A stretch of DNA of 64,000 nt from Opitutia bacterium (lineage in GTDB: Bacteria; Verrucomicrobiota; Verrucomicrobiia; Opitutales; Opitutaceae), in NCBI GenBank assembly GCA_016217595.1, contig JACRHS010000015.1, positions 24,650-88,649 of the forward strand, read 5' to 3'. The notes under the pieces were generated by a model, which saw nothing but the letters and a program-made list of their open reading frames with translations, did no database searches and was not told where the DNA came from. The position numbers were made by a program, and so were the translations under genes. Below, one piece after another: positions 27,836 to 36,251 of the stretch (position 1 is its first letter; each line of letters begins with the position of its first letter).

Positions 27836-30800
27836 ATGAAACTCCCGCTCGTCCTTGCCGCCCTGTTTGGTTTCGCCCTTGCCTCTGGTCCGAATTTCGC
27901 CGCCGCGGACTCCTCCCCGCCGCCGCTGTTGCCGCAATCGCCCGCCCTCAATCGCACGCACATCGTCTTCGTGCTCGGCGGACAAATCTGGAGCGTGCCG
28001 CGCGCGGGCGGCGAAGCGAAACGACTGGTTGCCGGCGCCGGCGTGCTCAGCGGCCCGCATTTCTCGCCCGACGGCACGCAGCTCGCGTTCACCGGCGATT
28101 ACGACGGCAATCAGGACGTCTACATCGTGCCGGCCGGCGGCGGCGAACCGCGGCGGCTCACGTATCACCCGGGCAGCGATGTCGCCGTCGGCTGGACGCC
28201 CGACGGGCAGTCCGTGCTCTTCCGTTCGACGCGCACGGCGCACTCGCGTTTTGAAACGCTGTTCACCGTGCCGGTGACCGGCGGCCTGCCCACCGAGCTG
28301 CCGCTCCCGCTGGGCGTGCAAGGCGCCTACTCGCCCGACGCGACGCGCCTCGCCTACGTGCCGTTTTGGAACCGCCGCCTCGGCGCGGCCGACGATTACA
28401 TCGCCATCAAACAATACCGCGGCGGCAAAACCTCGCCCATCTGGATCGCGCACCTCGCCGACTCGCGCGTCGAGAAACTGCCGCACACCGACGCCGACGA
28501 TTTCAACCCGATGTGGATCGGCGACCAGGTTTACTTTCTCTCCAGCCGCGACGGCTCGACCGGCCTGTACCGTTACAATCCCGCGAGCCGCGCCGTAACG
28601 CGCCTCGTGCAGCAACCCGGCCAGGACCTCAAGTCCGCCAGCGCCGGCCCCGGCGCGAGCGTCTGCGAGCAGCTCGGCGCGCTTCAGCTCTACGATCTCA
28701 CCTCCGGAAAACTCACGCCGGTCCCGCTCACGATTGCCGCCGACTTGCCGCAAGCCCGTCCGCATTTCGAGCGCCTGAGCGCGAAAATGCTCCGCAACGC
28801 CGATCTCTCGCCCAGCGGCGCGCGCGCCGTGTTCGAGGCGCGCGGCGAGATTTTCACCGGGCCCGCCGAGAAGGGCGACATCCGCAATCTCACCCGCTCG
28901 CCCGGCGCCGCCGACCGCAACCCCACGTGGTCGCCCGACGGCAAGTGGATCGCGTATTTCTCCGACGCTTCCGGCGAATATGCGCTTTATCTGCAAGAGC
29001 CGTCCGGCCTGACGCCGCCGCGCAAGATCGAGCTCGGGAGCCCGCCGTCGTTTTTCTACGATCCGATCTGGTCGCCCGACAGCCGCAAGATCGCCTACCG
29101 CGACAAGCGCCTCAACCTCTGGTACGTCGATTGGGAAAAAGGCGCGCCGGTCAAAGTCGACACCGACCGTTTCGAGACGCCGCTCCATCGCTTCGACGCC
29201 ACGTGGTCGCCCGACAGCCGCTGGCTCGCGTACACCAAACAACTACCCAACCACCTGCGCGCCGTCTTCGTCTACGCGCTGGAAAACACCCAGGTCACCC
29301 AGCTCACCGACGGCATGAGTGACGCGCTGTACCCGTGTTTCGACGTCAACGGCAAGTACCTCTATTTCGCCGCCAGCACCGACATGGGCCTGAGCACCGG
29401 CTGGCTCGACATGACCAGCCAGGCGCGCCCGGTGACGCGCAGCGTTTATGTCGCCGTGCTCCGCGCCGATCTGCCCTCACCGCTCGAACCCGAGAGCGAC
29501 GAGGAAAAACTCGACGAGCCGAAGAAAGACGCCGAGAAAAACAAAACCGCCGAATCCACGGGCGAGAAGGCCGTCGCCAAAACCAAAGAGGCTGCCGCCG
29601 AGCCCGAGAAGCCGGTGGAAAAAGTCGCCGCCAAGGAAAAGGACAAAGAGAAGGAGAAAAAAGACGGCGAGGCGAAGAAGGATGCGGTCAAAGTCACCAT
29701 CGATTTCGAGCGCCTCAACCAGCGCATCCTCGCGCTGCCGGTGCCGGCGCGCCGTTACCAGAATCTCACCGCCGGCAAGGAAGGCATCCTGTACTTGCTG
29801 GAAGCGCCGCCGATCGACGGCGCCGACGACAACGGCCGGCTCGCGTTGCAGCGTTTCGAGCTCAAGACGCGCAAGACCGAGAAACTGCTCGACGGCGTCA
29901 CCTCGTTTGTGGTCGCCGCGAAGGGCGAGAAGATGCTCTGGCAGGCGGACAACAAGTGGTTCATCGCCCCGGCCGACAAAGCGCCCAAGGCCGGCGACGG
30001 CGCGCTCAAGCTCGACACGCTGCAAGTCTACGCCGTGCCGCGCGACGAGTGGCAGCAGATGTTCGACGAAGTCTGGCGGCTCGAACGCGATTTCTTCTAC
30101 GACCCGCATTATCACGGACTGGATCTCGCTGCGGCCCGCCGCGCCTACGCGCCGTACGTCGCCGGCCTCGCGAGCCGCGCCGACCTGAATTACCTCTTCG
30201 CCGACATGCTGGGGAATTTCAACGTGCTCCACATGTACGTGCGGCCCAGCCCGCGGCCCGATGCCCGCACCGTGACAGTGGGTCTGCTCGGCGCCGATTA
30301 CCGGATCGAGCAGGGCCGCTATCGTTTCGCCCGCATCTACGACGGCGAAAACTGGAATCCGCAGCTCAAAGCGCCGCTCACCCAGCCCGGCGTCGATGTG
30401 AAAACCGGCGAGTACCTCCTCGCCGTCAACGGCCGCGAGCTCCGCGCGCCCGAGGAGATTTACAGCCTGTTTCTCGAAACGGCGGGCCGGCAGACCGTGC
30501 TCAAAGTCGGCCCGACGCCCGACGGCGTCGGCGCGCGCGAGGTCAAGGTCGTGCCGGTCGAGAGCGAGACGACGTTGCGCCATCTCGCCTGGATCGAGGG
30601 CAACCGCCGTCAGGTCGCCGCGCTCAGCGGCGGGCGCCTCGCCTACGTTTACCTGCCCGACACCACGACGGGCGGCTTCACCAGTTTCAACCGCTACTAT
30701 TTCGCGCAGGTCGACAAGCAGGGCGTCGTGCTCGACGAGCGTTTCAACGGCGGCGGCCAGCTCGCCGACTACATCATCGACCATCTCCGCCGGCCGCGCA

Positions 30801-31255
30801 TGAGCTACATCCTCGGCCGCGAAGGCGAGGCGACCAGTTCGCCGCAACAGATTCTCCATGGCCCGCGCGCGATGATCATCAACGAATTTGCCGGCTCGGG
30901 CGGCGATGCGATGCCGTGGTATTTCCGCCAGGCGCAACTCGGCCAGCTGATCGGCAAACGCACCTGGGGCGGGCTGGTCGGCATCGGCGGTTATCCGACG
31001 CTGCTCGACGGCACCGCCGTGACCGCGCCGCGCTGGGCGCTCTACGGATTGAAAGGCGCGTGGGAGGTGGAGAACGTCGGCATCGCGCCCGACATCGAAG
31101 TGGATTACGACCCGCAACTCGTCCGCGCCGGCCGCGACCCGCAGCTCGAAAAAGCGGTGGCGGTGGTGCTGGAGGCGTTGCAGAAAAATCCGCCCGCCAC
31201 GCACCCGCGTCCGCCCTACCCGGACTACCGCCCGCAGCTGCCGCCGGCGCGGTAA
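27836..31255 (+). CDS. Tricorn-like secreted serine protease (S41 family, beta-propeller and PDZ)
   Basis: A 1139-residue exported protein with an N-terminal signal peptide (about 1-24). Residues ~35-540 form beta-propeller blades with recurring WSPDGKWIAY / FSPDGTQLAF-type TolB/WD repeats. A very charged Lys/Glu-rich stretch (about 545-620) breaks the propellers before the catalytic half. A C1/PDZ-like region follows, then the S41 protease domain with the nucleophile in FAGSGGDAMPWYF (Ser1021). The C-terminus resembles tricorn peptidase of archaea and its bacterial homologues. The protein probably degrades peptides in the periplasm or outside. An AAAGGAAG ribosome site lies before the ATG. 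Confidence 0.88.
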   Translation: MKLPLVLAALFGFALASGPNFAAADSSPPPLLPQSPALNRTHIVFVLGGQIWSVPRAGGEAKRLVAGAGVLSGPHFSPDGTQLAFTGDYDGNQDVYIVPAGGGEPRRLTYHPGSDVAVGWTPDGQSVLFRSTRTAHSRFETLFTVPVTGGLPTELPLPLGVQGAYSPDATRLAYVPFWNRRLGAADDYIAIKQYRGGKTSPIWIAHLADSRVEKLPHTDADDFNPMWIGDQVYFLSSRDGSTGLYRYNPASRAVTRLVQQPGQDLKSASAGPGASVCEQLGALQLYDLTSGKLTPVPLTIAADLPQARPHFERLSAKMLRNADLSPSGARAVFEARGEIFTGPAEKGDIRNLTRSPGAADRNPTWSPDGKWIAYFSDASGEYALYLQEPSGLTPPRKIELGSPPSFFYDPIWSPDSRKIAYRDKRLNLWYVDWEKGAPVKVDTDRFETPLHRFDATWSPDSRWLAYTKQLPNHLRAVFVYALENTQVTQLTDGMSDALYPCFDVNGKYLYFAASTDMGLSTGWLDMTSQARPVTRSVYVAVLRADLPSPLEPESDEEKLDEPKKDAEKNKTAESTGEKAVAKTKEAAAEPEKPVEKVAAKEKDKEKEKKDGEAKKDAVKVTIDFERLNQRILALPVPARRYQNLTAGKEGILYLLEAPPIDGADDNGRLALQRFELKTRKTEKLLDGVTSFVVAAKGEKMLWQADNKWFIAPADKAPKAGDGALKLDTLQVYAVPRDEWQQMFDEVWRLERDFFYDPHYHGLDLAAARRAYAPYVAGLASRADLNYLFADMLGNFNVLHMYVRPSPRPDARTVTVGLLGADYRIEQGRYRFARIYDGENWNPQLKAPLTQPGVDVKTGEYLLAVNGRELRAPEEIYSLFLETAGRQTVLKVGPTPDGVGAREVKVVPVESETTLRHLAWIEGNRRQVAALSGGRLAYVYLPDTTTGGFTSFNRYYFAQVDKQGVVLDERFNGGGQLADYIIDHLRRPRMSYILGREGEATSSPQQILHGPRAMIINEFAGSGGDAMPWYFRQAQLGQLIGKRTWGGLVGIGGYPTLLDGTAVTAPRWALYGLKGAWEVENVGIAPDIEVDYDPQLVRAGRDPQLEKAVAVVLEALQKNPPATHPRPPYPDYRPQLPPAR

Positions 31256-31266
31256 ATAGATAGATC

Positions 31267-31299
31267 GGCTGCTGATACTCGCAACCAGTGCCAGCAGCC
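31267..31299. terminator. 8-bp hairpin between convergent genes
   Basis: GGCTGCTG and CAGCAGCC pair exactly around a 17-base loop. It lies in the 49-base gap between the end of the tricorn-like gene and the end of the leftward small membrane protein, so it could stop both transcripts. No T-run is seen. Confidence 0.45.
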
Positions 31300-31304
31300 T
31301 GCGA

Positions 31305-31658
31305 TCAGCCTCTCCATGCTATGCTGCCTGTCTTCGCAACGCGCTCCGTTTCGTCTGGCTGAAGGCCATGACTGCGTAGGCGCGAGTGGTGCGCCAACCA
31401 GTAAATCGCGAAGCCAAAGATACCGGAAAGAAGGACAATAAAGGACCACGAGGCTGAATCGAAAACGAACAATTTGCCTTTTCTGCGCACAATGTTCTTC
31501 GCGTCCCAGTATGTGCCGAAGGCCAGTACAATCACCAGGATTAGCACCGCGATGGCCATGACGATGACAGGAGCCATCGTGGCGATACGCAGAAAGTCGT
31601 TCGCCGATGGTGCCGGAGGAATATGGATGCTGTAATGCGAAGGAGCGGGCAAGTTCAT
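31305..31658 (-). CDS. Small membrane protein of unknown function
   Basis: A 117-residue protein with two membrane segments (about residues 28-48 and 70-88) joined by a basic loop (DAKNIVRRKGKLFVFD). The termini are hydrophilic. The N-terminus is short and contains no cleavable signal. No family is recognised. It sits in a region of lower GC than its neighbours, between convergent tricorn-like protease and divergent birA. Coding is supported by the two well-formed hydrophobic segments with positive residues on one side. Function cannot be inferred from its neighbours. Confidence 0.55.
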   Translation of the reverse strand: MNLPAPSHYSIHIPPAPSANDFLRIATMAPVIVMAIAVLILVIVLAFGTYWDAKNIVRRKGKLFVFDSASWSFIVLLSGIFGFAIYWLAHHSRLRSHGLQPDETERVAKTGSIAWRG

Positions 31659-31827
31659 GGGTATGGCTGGGGCAAATGAGATAGGGGCAACGCCCGCACC
31701 CTAAAGTCGAAGATATCATTGTCCATCAAGATAAGCCTTATACTCGCAATCGCGCTCGCGCGCGTCTGCTGGCTTGAAAAAGGGCGCGGGTCTGCACTCT
31801 ATCGGGCAGCCCCCCAATAAATCCGAG

Positions 31828-32832
31828 ATGTCTTCCCATTCGCCGTCTTCCGAACTCGTCATCCTCCGCGAACTGCTGGCCCACGATCCCGGGTTCGTCT
31901 CCGGCAGCAAGCTGGCCGACAAACTCGGCGTCAGCCGCGTGGCGGTATGGCAACACATGGAGAAGTTGCGCGCGCAAGGCTTCGCCTTTCATGCCGTGCG
32001 CGCCCGCGGCTACCGGCTGACCCGCCGCCCCGCCGGCCTCAATGCCACGTTTGTCGAAGCCCTGTTGCATGGCCGCGCGCAGGATTGCCAGCTCGTGTTG
32101 CTCGATGAGATCGACAGCACCAACGACGAAGCCTCGCGCCAGCTCGGCTCCGGGCGGGAAGTGCCGTTCGTGGTGATCGCCCGCCGGCAGACGCGCGGCC
32201 GCGGCCGTTTCGGCCGCACCTGGCACAGCGACAAAGTGGGCAACATTTACGCCAGTTTCGGTTTCCGGCCGCTGCTCTCGCCCGAGCGGATGCAGACGTT
32301 CACCCTCTGGATGGGCGTCAACGTCTGCGAGCTCGTGTCCACCTTCAGCAAGTCCGTCCCCGGCCTGAAATGGCCCAACGACCTGCTCTTCGGCGGCCGC
32401 AAGGCCGGGGGCATGCTCACCGAGGCGCGCATCGACTCGGACCAGATCCGCGACCTGGTCTTCGGCGTCGGCCTCAACGTCAACGCCGCCTCCGACTCCT
32501 GGCCGGCCGAGATCGGCCGCCGCGCCACCACGCTTGCCGAGGAGGCGCAGGCGCCGCTCGACCTGAACCGTTTCACCGCGGCCCTCATCGACCGGGTGCT
32601 GGCGGCTTACGACCAGTTCGTCGCCGGCACGTACCGGGAAAACTTCGCCGATCTCTGGCACCGTTTCGACCTGCTGCGCGGCAAGAACGTCGCCGTGCTA
32701 CAAGGCGCCTGCCGCTTCGCCGGCACCGCGGCGGGCATCGACGACGAGGGCTCGCTGCTCCTGCGCGACGACGGCGGCCGGCTCCAGCGTTTCCGCGCCG
32801 GGGAAGTGACGCTGGAAAAGAACGCGAGTTGA
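31828..32832 (+). CDS. birA: Biotin--[acetyl-CoA-carboxylase] ligase with HTH domain
   Basis: Attaches biotin to the carboxylase carrier protein and, where the N-terminal domain is present, represses biotin genes. The 334-residue protein starts with a winged helix-turn-helix (VSGSKLADKLGVSRVAVWQHMEKLRAQG, about 25-50), followed by the ligase domain with the GRGRFGRTWHS loop that binds biotinyl-AMP, and KWPNDLLF(GGRKAGG). The open frame begins at 31774, but ATG at 31828 gives the usual start just before the HTH. No bio gene is in the window, so its operator is elsewhere. The downstream ABC genes start 46 bases later. Confidence 0.92.
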   Translation: MSSHSPSSELVILRELLAHDPGFVSGSKLADKLGVSRVAVWQHMEKLRAQGFAFHAVRARGYRLTRRPAGLNATFVEALLHGRAQDCQLVLLDEIDSTNDEASRQLGSGREVPFVVIARRQTRGRGRFGRTWHSDKVGNIYASFGFRPLLSPERMQTFTLWMGVNVCELVSTFSKSVPGLKWPNDLLFGGRKAGGMLTEARIDSDQIRDLVFGVGLNVNAASDSWPAEIGRRATTLAEEAQAPLDLNRFTAALIDRVLAAYDQFVAGTYRENFADLWHRFDLLRGKNVAVLQGACRFAGTAAGIDDEGSLLLRDDGGRLQRFRAGEVTLEKNAS

Positions 32833-32861
32833 GGGTTGAGAGTTGGGCGGCGAGCGTTGAG
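32828..32861. repeat. GTTGAG direct repeats after birA
   Basis: Three copies of GTTGAG (32828, 32835, 32856) and related AGTTGGG occur from the birA stop codon into the gap before the ABC ATPase. It is short simple-sequence DNA of lower complexity than its surroundings. Confidence 0.4.
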
Positions 32862-32878
32862 AGTCGCGGGCCTTCCCA

Positions 32879-33916
32879 ATGCCCGAGTCCACCGCGCCTG
32901 CCATTGCCGTTTCCCATCTCGTCAAAACCTACGCCGGAGTGACGGCGGTCAACGACATCAGCTTCACGGTCGCGCGCGGCGAAATTCTCGGTTTTCTCGG
33001 CCCCAATGGCGCGGGCAAATCCACCACCATGCGCATCCTCACCGGCTATTTGCCGGCGACTTCCGGCCACGCCCATGTCTGCGGCGTGCCGGTGGCCACG
33101 CGCGGCGACGAGGTGAAACGACTCGTCGGCTACATGCCCGAAAACAACCCGCTGCCCGAGGACATGCGGGTGAGCGAGTACCTCTATTACCGCGGCCGGC
33201 TCAAGGAAATGACGCGCCGCAAGCTCGGACCGCGCCTCGACGAGGTGCTCGAAGTCTGTGACTTGAAACGCGTGCGGCACCGCATCATCGGCAAGCTGTC
33301 CAAGGGCTACCGCCAGCGCGTCGGGATCGCCGAAGCCATCCTGGCCGAACCGCCCGTCATCATCATGGACGAGCCGACCATCGGCCTGGACCCGCATCAG
33401 ATCCTGATCGTGCGCGACCTCATCGCCAGTCTGCGCGGGCGCATGACCTTGATCATCTCCAGTCACATTCTCCCGGAAATCGAAGTCACCTGCGACCGGG
33501 TGTTGATCATCAACAGCGGCCGCGTGGTGGCGCAAGGCACGCCCGCGGAGTTGCGCCGCGAGATCCTCGGCCATTCCAGCTACGAGCTGGAGCTCGCGGG
33601 CGACCCCGACGCGCTCGCCCCGGTGCTCGCCACCGCCGAGCCGAGCCTGCAAATCGCCCAGGTCGGCGCGCCCGACGCCCACGGTTTCCGCGCCGTGCGC
33701 CTCACCACGCCGCGCGACGAGGAGCTGGGCGAGACGTTAATGCGCGCCCTCGCCGCCGACAGCCGGTTCCGCCTCCGCGCGCTGAGCCGCTCGCATCCGA
33801 CGTTGGAGGACGTGTTCCTCGCCGCCACCCGCCGCAGCTGGGATGTGGTGGATAAGAAGGCAAAGGAAGAAGGCAGAATGCAGAATGGAGAATCCGAGCC
33901 GCCCAAACATCCCTAG
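32879..33916 (+). CDS. ABC transporter ATP-binding protein, GldA-like
   Basis: A 345-residue ATPase, first gene of a five-gene run. Walker A is GPNGAGKST; the signature region is LSKGYRQRVGIAEAI; Walker B is VIIMDEPTIGLDP and the H-loop is ISSHILPE. The C-terminal ~100 residues are an extension like that of GldA. The last ~15 residues are encoded by a short intergenic repeat (33876 onward), so the protein's end may be recent. GldA-type ATPases drive ABC exporters with GldF/GldG partners, which here are encoded directly downstream. In Bacteroidetes these genes support gliding; in other phyla the role is unknown. Confidence 0.88.
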   Translation: MPESTAPAIAVSHLVKTYAGVTAVNDISFTVARGEILGFLGPNGAGKSTTMRILTGYLPATSGHAHVCGVPVATRGDEVKRLVGYMPENNPLPEDMRVSEYLYYRGRLKEMTRRKLGPRLDEVLEVCDLKRVRHRIIGKLSKGYRQRVGIAEAILAEPPVIIMDEPTIGLDPHQILIVRDLIASLRGRMTLIISSHILPEIEVTCDRVLIINSGRVVAQGTPAELRREILGHSSYELELAGDPDALAPVLATAEPSLQIAQVGAPDAHGFRAVRLTTPRDEELGETLMRALAADSRFRLRALSRSHPTLEDVFLAATRRSWDVVDKKAKEEGRMQNGESEPPKHP

Positions 33917-33942
33917 ACGCCGTCTTCTTCCATTCTGCATTC
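33876..33942. repeat. 13-bp inverted repeat and CATTCT motifs across the ATPase/permease boundary
   Basis: GAATGCAGAATGG (33876-33888) and CCATTCTGCATTC (33930-33942) are exact reverse complements, 41 bases apart. Several further CATTCT copies follow to 33965. The first arm is inside the last codons of the ATPase gene. The DNA is clearly less GC-rich than its surroundings. It could fold in the mRNA between two operon genes, or be a mobile intergenic repeat. Confidence 0.65.
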
Positions 33943-33970
33943 ATCATTCTCCATTCTCCATTTTCCGATC

Positions 33971-34732
33971 ATGCGTCACCTTCCCACCATCCTCAGCCAC
34001 GAGGTCAGAATGCTGCTCGTCAGCCCAAGCACGTACGTCGCGTCGGTGCTGTTTCTGCTGGTGATGGGCGTTTTCTTCGTCGGCATCCTCGACAGCTACA
34101 GCGCGGCGCCGCGGGAGATTTCGCCCGCGTGCGTGTTCCTGCAACTGTTCTGGGTGCCAGTGTTTTTCATGGTGCCATTGCTCACGATGAAGTGCCTGGC
34201 CGAGGAGCGCCGGCAGGGGACGATCGAGACGCTGCTCACCACGCCGGTGACCACCACCGAGATCGTGCTCGGCAAATACGGCGCGGCCTACCTGCTGTAC
34301 CTGTTGCTCTGGGGCTCGACCGGCGGCTTTTTCTACATCCTGCACCGGTTCGCCAACGACGCGCGGTTCCTCGATCTCGGGCCGCTGTTCGGCGGCTACC
34401 TGTTCGTCGCGTTGTCCGGGCTGTTGTTCATCGCGGTCGGGGTGTTCGCCAGCTCGCTCTCACGCAACCAGGCCGTGGCCGGCATCCTCGCCTTCACCAT
34501 GCTGCTGCTGCTGATCGCGGGCGTGCGCTACCTCGCCGACGTGCAGGCGCTGCAAGCCGACGCGCTCCAGCCGGTGAAAGCGGCCGTGGACTACGCCCAG
34601 GTGTTCAACCACCTCGACGACTTCACCCGCGGCATCGTGGACACCCGGCAGATCCTGTTCTACGTAAGCGGCACTGTGCTCATGCTGCTCTTCAGCATCC
34701 TGAGCGTCGAAGCCAAGCTCCTGCATAGCTGA
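33971..34732 (+). CDS. ABC-2 permease, GldF-like
   Basis: A 253-residue membrane protein with six segments. The cytoplasmic segment MKCLAEERRQGTIETLLTTPV is the family signature of these exporters, where the coupling helix contacts the ATPase. It lies 54 bases after the ATPase and 10 bases before the GldG-like gene, so the transporter core is encoded in order ATPase-permease-GldG. The substrate is unknown. Confidence 0.87.
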   Translation: MRHLPTILSHEVRMLLVSPSTYVASVLFLLVMGVFFVGILDSYSAAPREISPACVFLQLFWVPVFFMVPLLTMKCLAEERRQGTIETLLTTPVTTTEIVLGKYGAAYLLYLLLWGSTGGFFYILHRFANDARFLDLGPLFGGYLFVALSGLLFIAVGVFASSLSRNQAVAGILAFTMLLLLIAGVRYLADVQALQADALQPVKAAVDYAQVFNHLDDFTRGIVDTRQILFYVSGTVLMLLFSILSVEAKLLHS

Positions 34733-34742
34733 GGCGCGCCCC

Positions 34743-36233
34743 ATGTCCTTCTTCGAAAGCTTCCGCGCCACCCGCTGGCTCCGCACGCTCAACCTCGTGT
34801 TGCAGGCGATCCTGTTCACCACGTTTTGCGGCGGGCTCAACTACCTCGCGCTCCACTACCCGTCGCGTTTCGACCTCACCTCGTCGCGCCGCTATTCGCT
34901 CTCGCCCGAGACGCTCTCGTACCTGCGCAATCTCCAGCGCCCGGTGCAGATCGTCGTCACGGTCACCGAGGAGCAGGACACCCAGGTCTTCGCCGACATC
35001 CGCAGCCTGCTCAAGGAATACGCCAACGCCGCCGCGGCCAACGAAGCCGGCGGCCGGCTCGCCATCGAATACCTCGACATCTACCAGAACCGCCGCAAAG
35101 CCGAGCAATACGGCATCGAGCAATCCAACCCGCTCATCCTGTTTCTCAGCGGCGACCAGCGCCGCGTCGTCACCGCCGGCGACCTGTACCGCGTCGTCGG
35201 CTCGGAGAAAAAAGACTTCCGCGGCGAGCAGGCCTTCACCGCCGCCATCCTCGACGTTTCCTCACCGGAGCGGAAAAAAATCTACTTCCTCACCGGCCAC
35301 GGCGAGTACCGCATCGACAAGGTCGACCCGCGCAACGGCCTCTCCGCCCTGGCCGACGAGCTGCGCCTGCGCAACTTCGCCGTCGACACGCTCGACGTCA
35401 GCTTCAGACGCAAAGTCCCCGAGGACGCCGCCCTCGTGATCGTCACCGCGCCGCAAAGCGTGGAGCCCTTCGTGCAGGAGCAGCTCCGCCAATACCTCAG
35501 CAACCGCGCCGGCCGCGTCATCCTCATGCTCGCCCCCGGCCTCCCCCACGGGCTCGACGATCTGCTCTACGACTGGGGCGTGATGGTGGACGACGATGTG
35601 ATCTATGACACCAGCCCCGAAGATGTCACCGAAGAGGGCGATTTGAAGATCCGCTGCTTCGCCGAGAACCATCCCATCGTGCAAAGCCTCGTCGACCGGC
35701 AGATCGCGCTCCGCGTCGGCCCGAGCCGCAGCGTGCGCCCCGAGCCGGGCCGGGCGCAGGGCAGCGGCCTCACCCTCACCACACTCGCCGCCACCTCCGC
35801 CACCGCCTGGGGCGAGCGCAGCTACCGGTTGCGCCAAACCCCCGTTTATAACGAAGGCGTCGACATCAAGGGCATCGCCCAGATGGAACCCAAGAACCGC
35901 CTCGGCCTCGCCGTCGCCTCCGAGCGCGTGCAGGCGCGCGGCAACCTGCCCTTCAGCGTGCGCGGCGGCCGGCTGGTGGTCTTCGGCACCGCCGACCTCG
36001 TGACCAACAACCGGCTCCAAGGCGCACAGGGCAACTACAACCTTTTCTTCAACGCCATCAACTGGACCGTCGACCGCGACACCCAGCTCAACCTCCCGCC
36101 GCGGCCCATCGAGAAATTCCAGCTCGCACTCAGCCAGCAGGAGCTGCTCCGCCTGCGCTACTGCCTGCTCCTGCTCGTGCCCGGCATCGCCGCCCTCCTC
36201 GGCATCATGGTCTACTGGACCCGCCGCTCCTAA
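34743..36233 (+). CDS. GldG-family ABC transporter accessory protein
   Basis: A 496-residue protein anchored by one membrane segment near each end (about 15-37 and 466-490), with the GldG/ABC-auxiliary domain between (RFDLTSSRRYSLSPETL..., and KKIYFLTGHGEYRID). The central region has the alpha/beta fold that resembles IFT52/GldG domains. In gliding bacteria GldG works with GldA and GldF. Here it follows the permease by 10 bases and precedes the DUF4340 gene by 18, so all are surely one operon. The ligand and role are unknown. Confidence 0.87.
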   Translation: MSFFESFRATRWLRTLNLVLQAILFTTFCGGLNYLALHYPSRFDLTSSRRYSLSPETLSYLRNLQRPVQIVVTVTEEQDTQVFADIRSLLKEYANAAAANEAGGRLAIEYLDIYQNRRKAEQYGIEQSNPLILFLSGDQRRVVTAGDLYRVVGSEKKDFRGEQAFTAAILDVSSPERKKIYFLTGHGEYRIDKVDPRNGLSALADELRLRNFAVDTLDVSFRRKVPEDAALVIVTAPQSVEPFVQEQLRQYLSNRAGRVILMLAPGLPHGLDDLLYDWGVMVDDDVIYDTSPEDVTEEGDLKIRCFAENHPIVQSLVDRQIALRVGPSRSVRPEPGRAQGSGLTLTTLAATSATAWGERSYRLRQTPVYNEGVDIKGIAQMEPKNRLGLAVASERVQARGNLPFSVRGGRLVVFGTADLVTNNRLQGAQGNYNLFFNAINWTVDRDTQLNLPPRPIEKFQLALSQQELLRLRYCLLLLVPGIAALLGIMVYWTRRS

Positions 36234-36251
36234 CCCGCCTCTCCGCCCGCC

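Noticed and set aside
31716..31862. Possible 48-residue leftward gene before birA
   Set aside because: The frame reads protein-like near its end, but it overlaps the birA start on the opposite strand, has no visible ribosome site and no recognised family. It could be a remnant; evidence is too thin to call.
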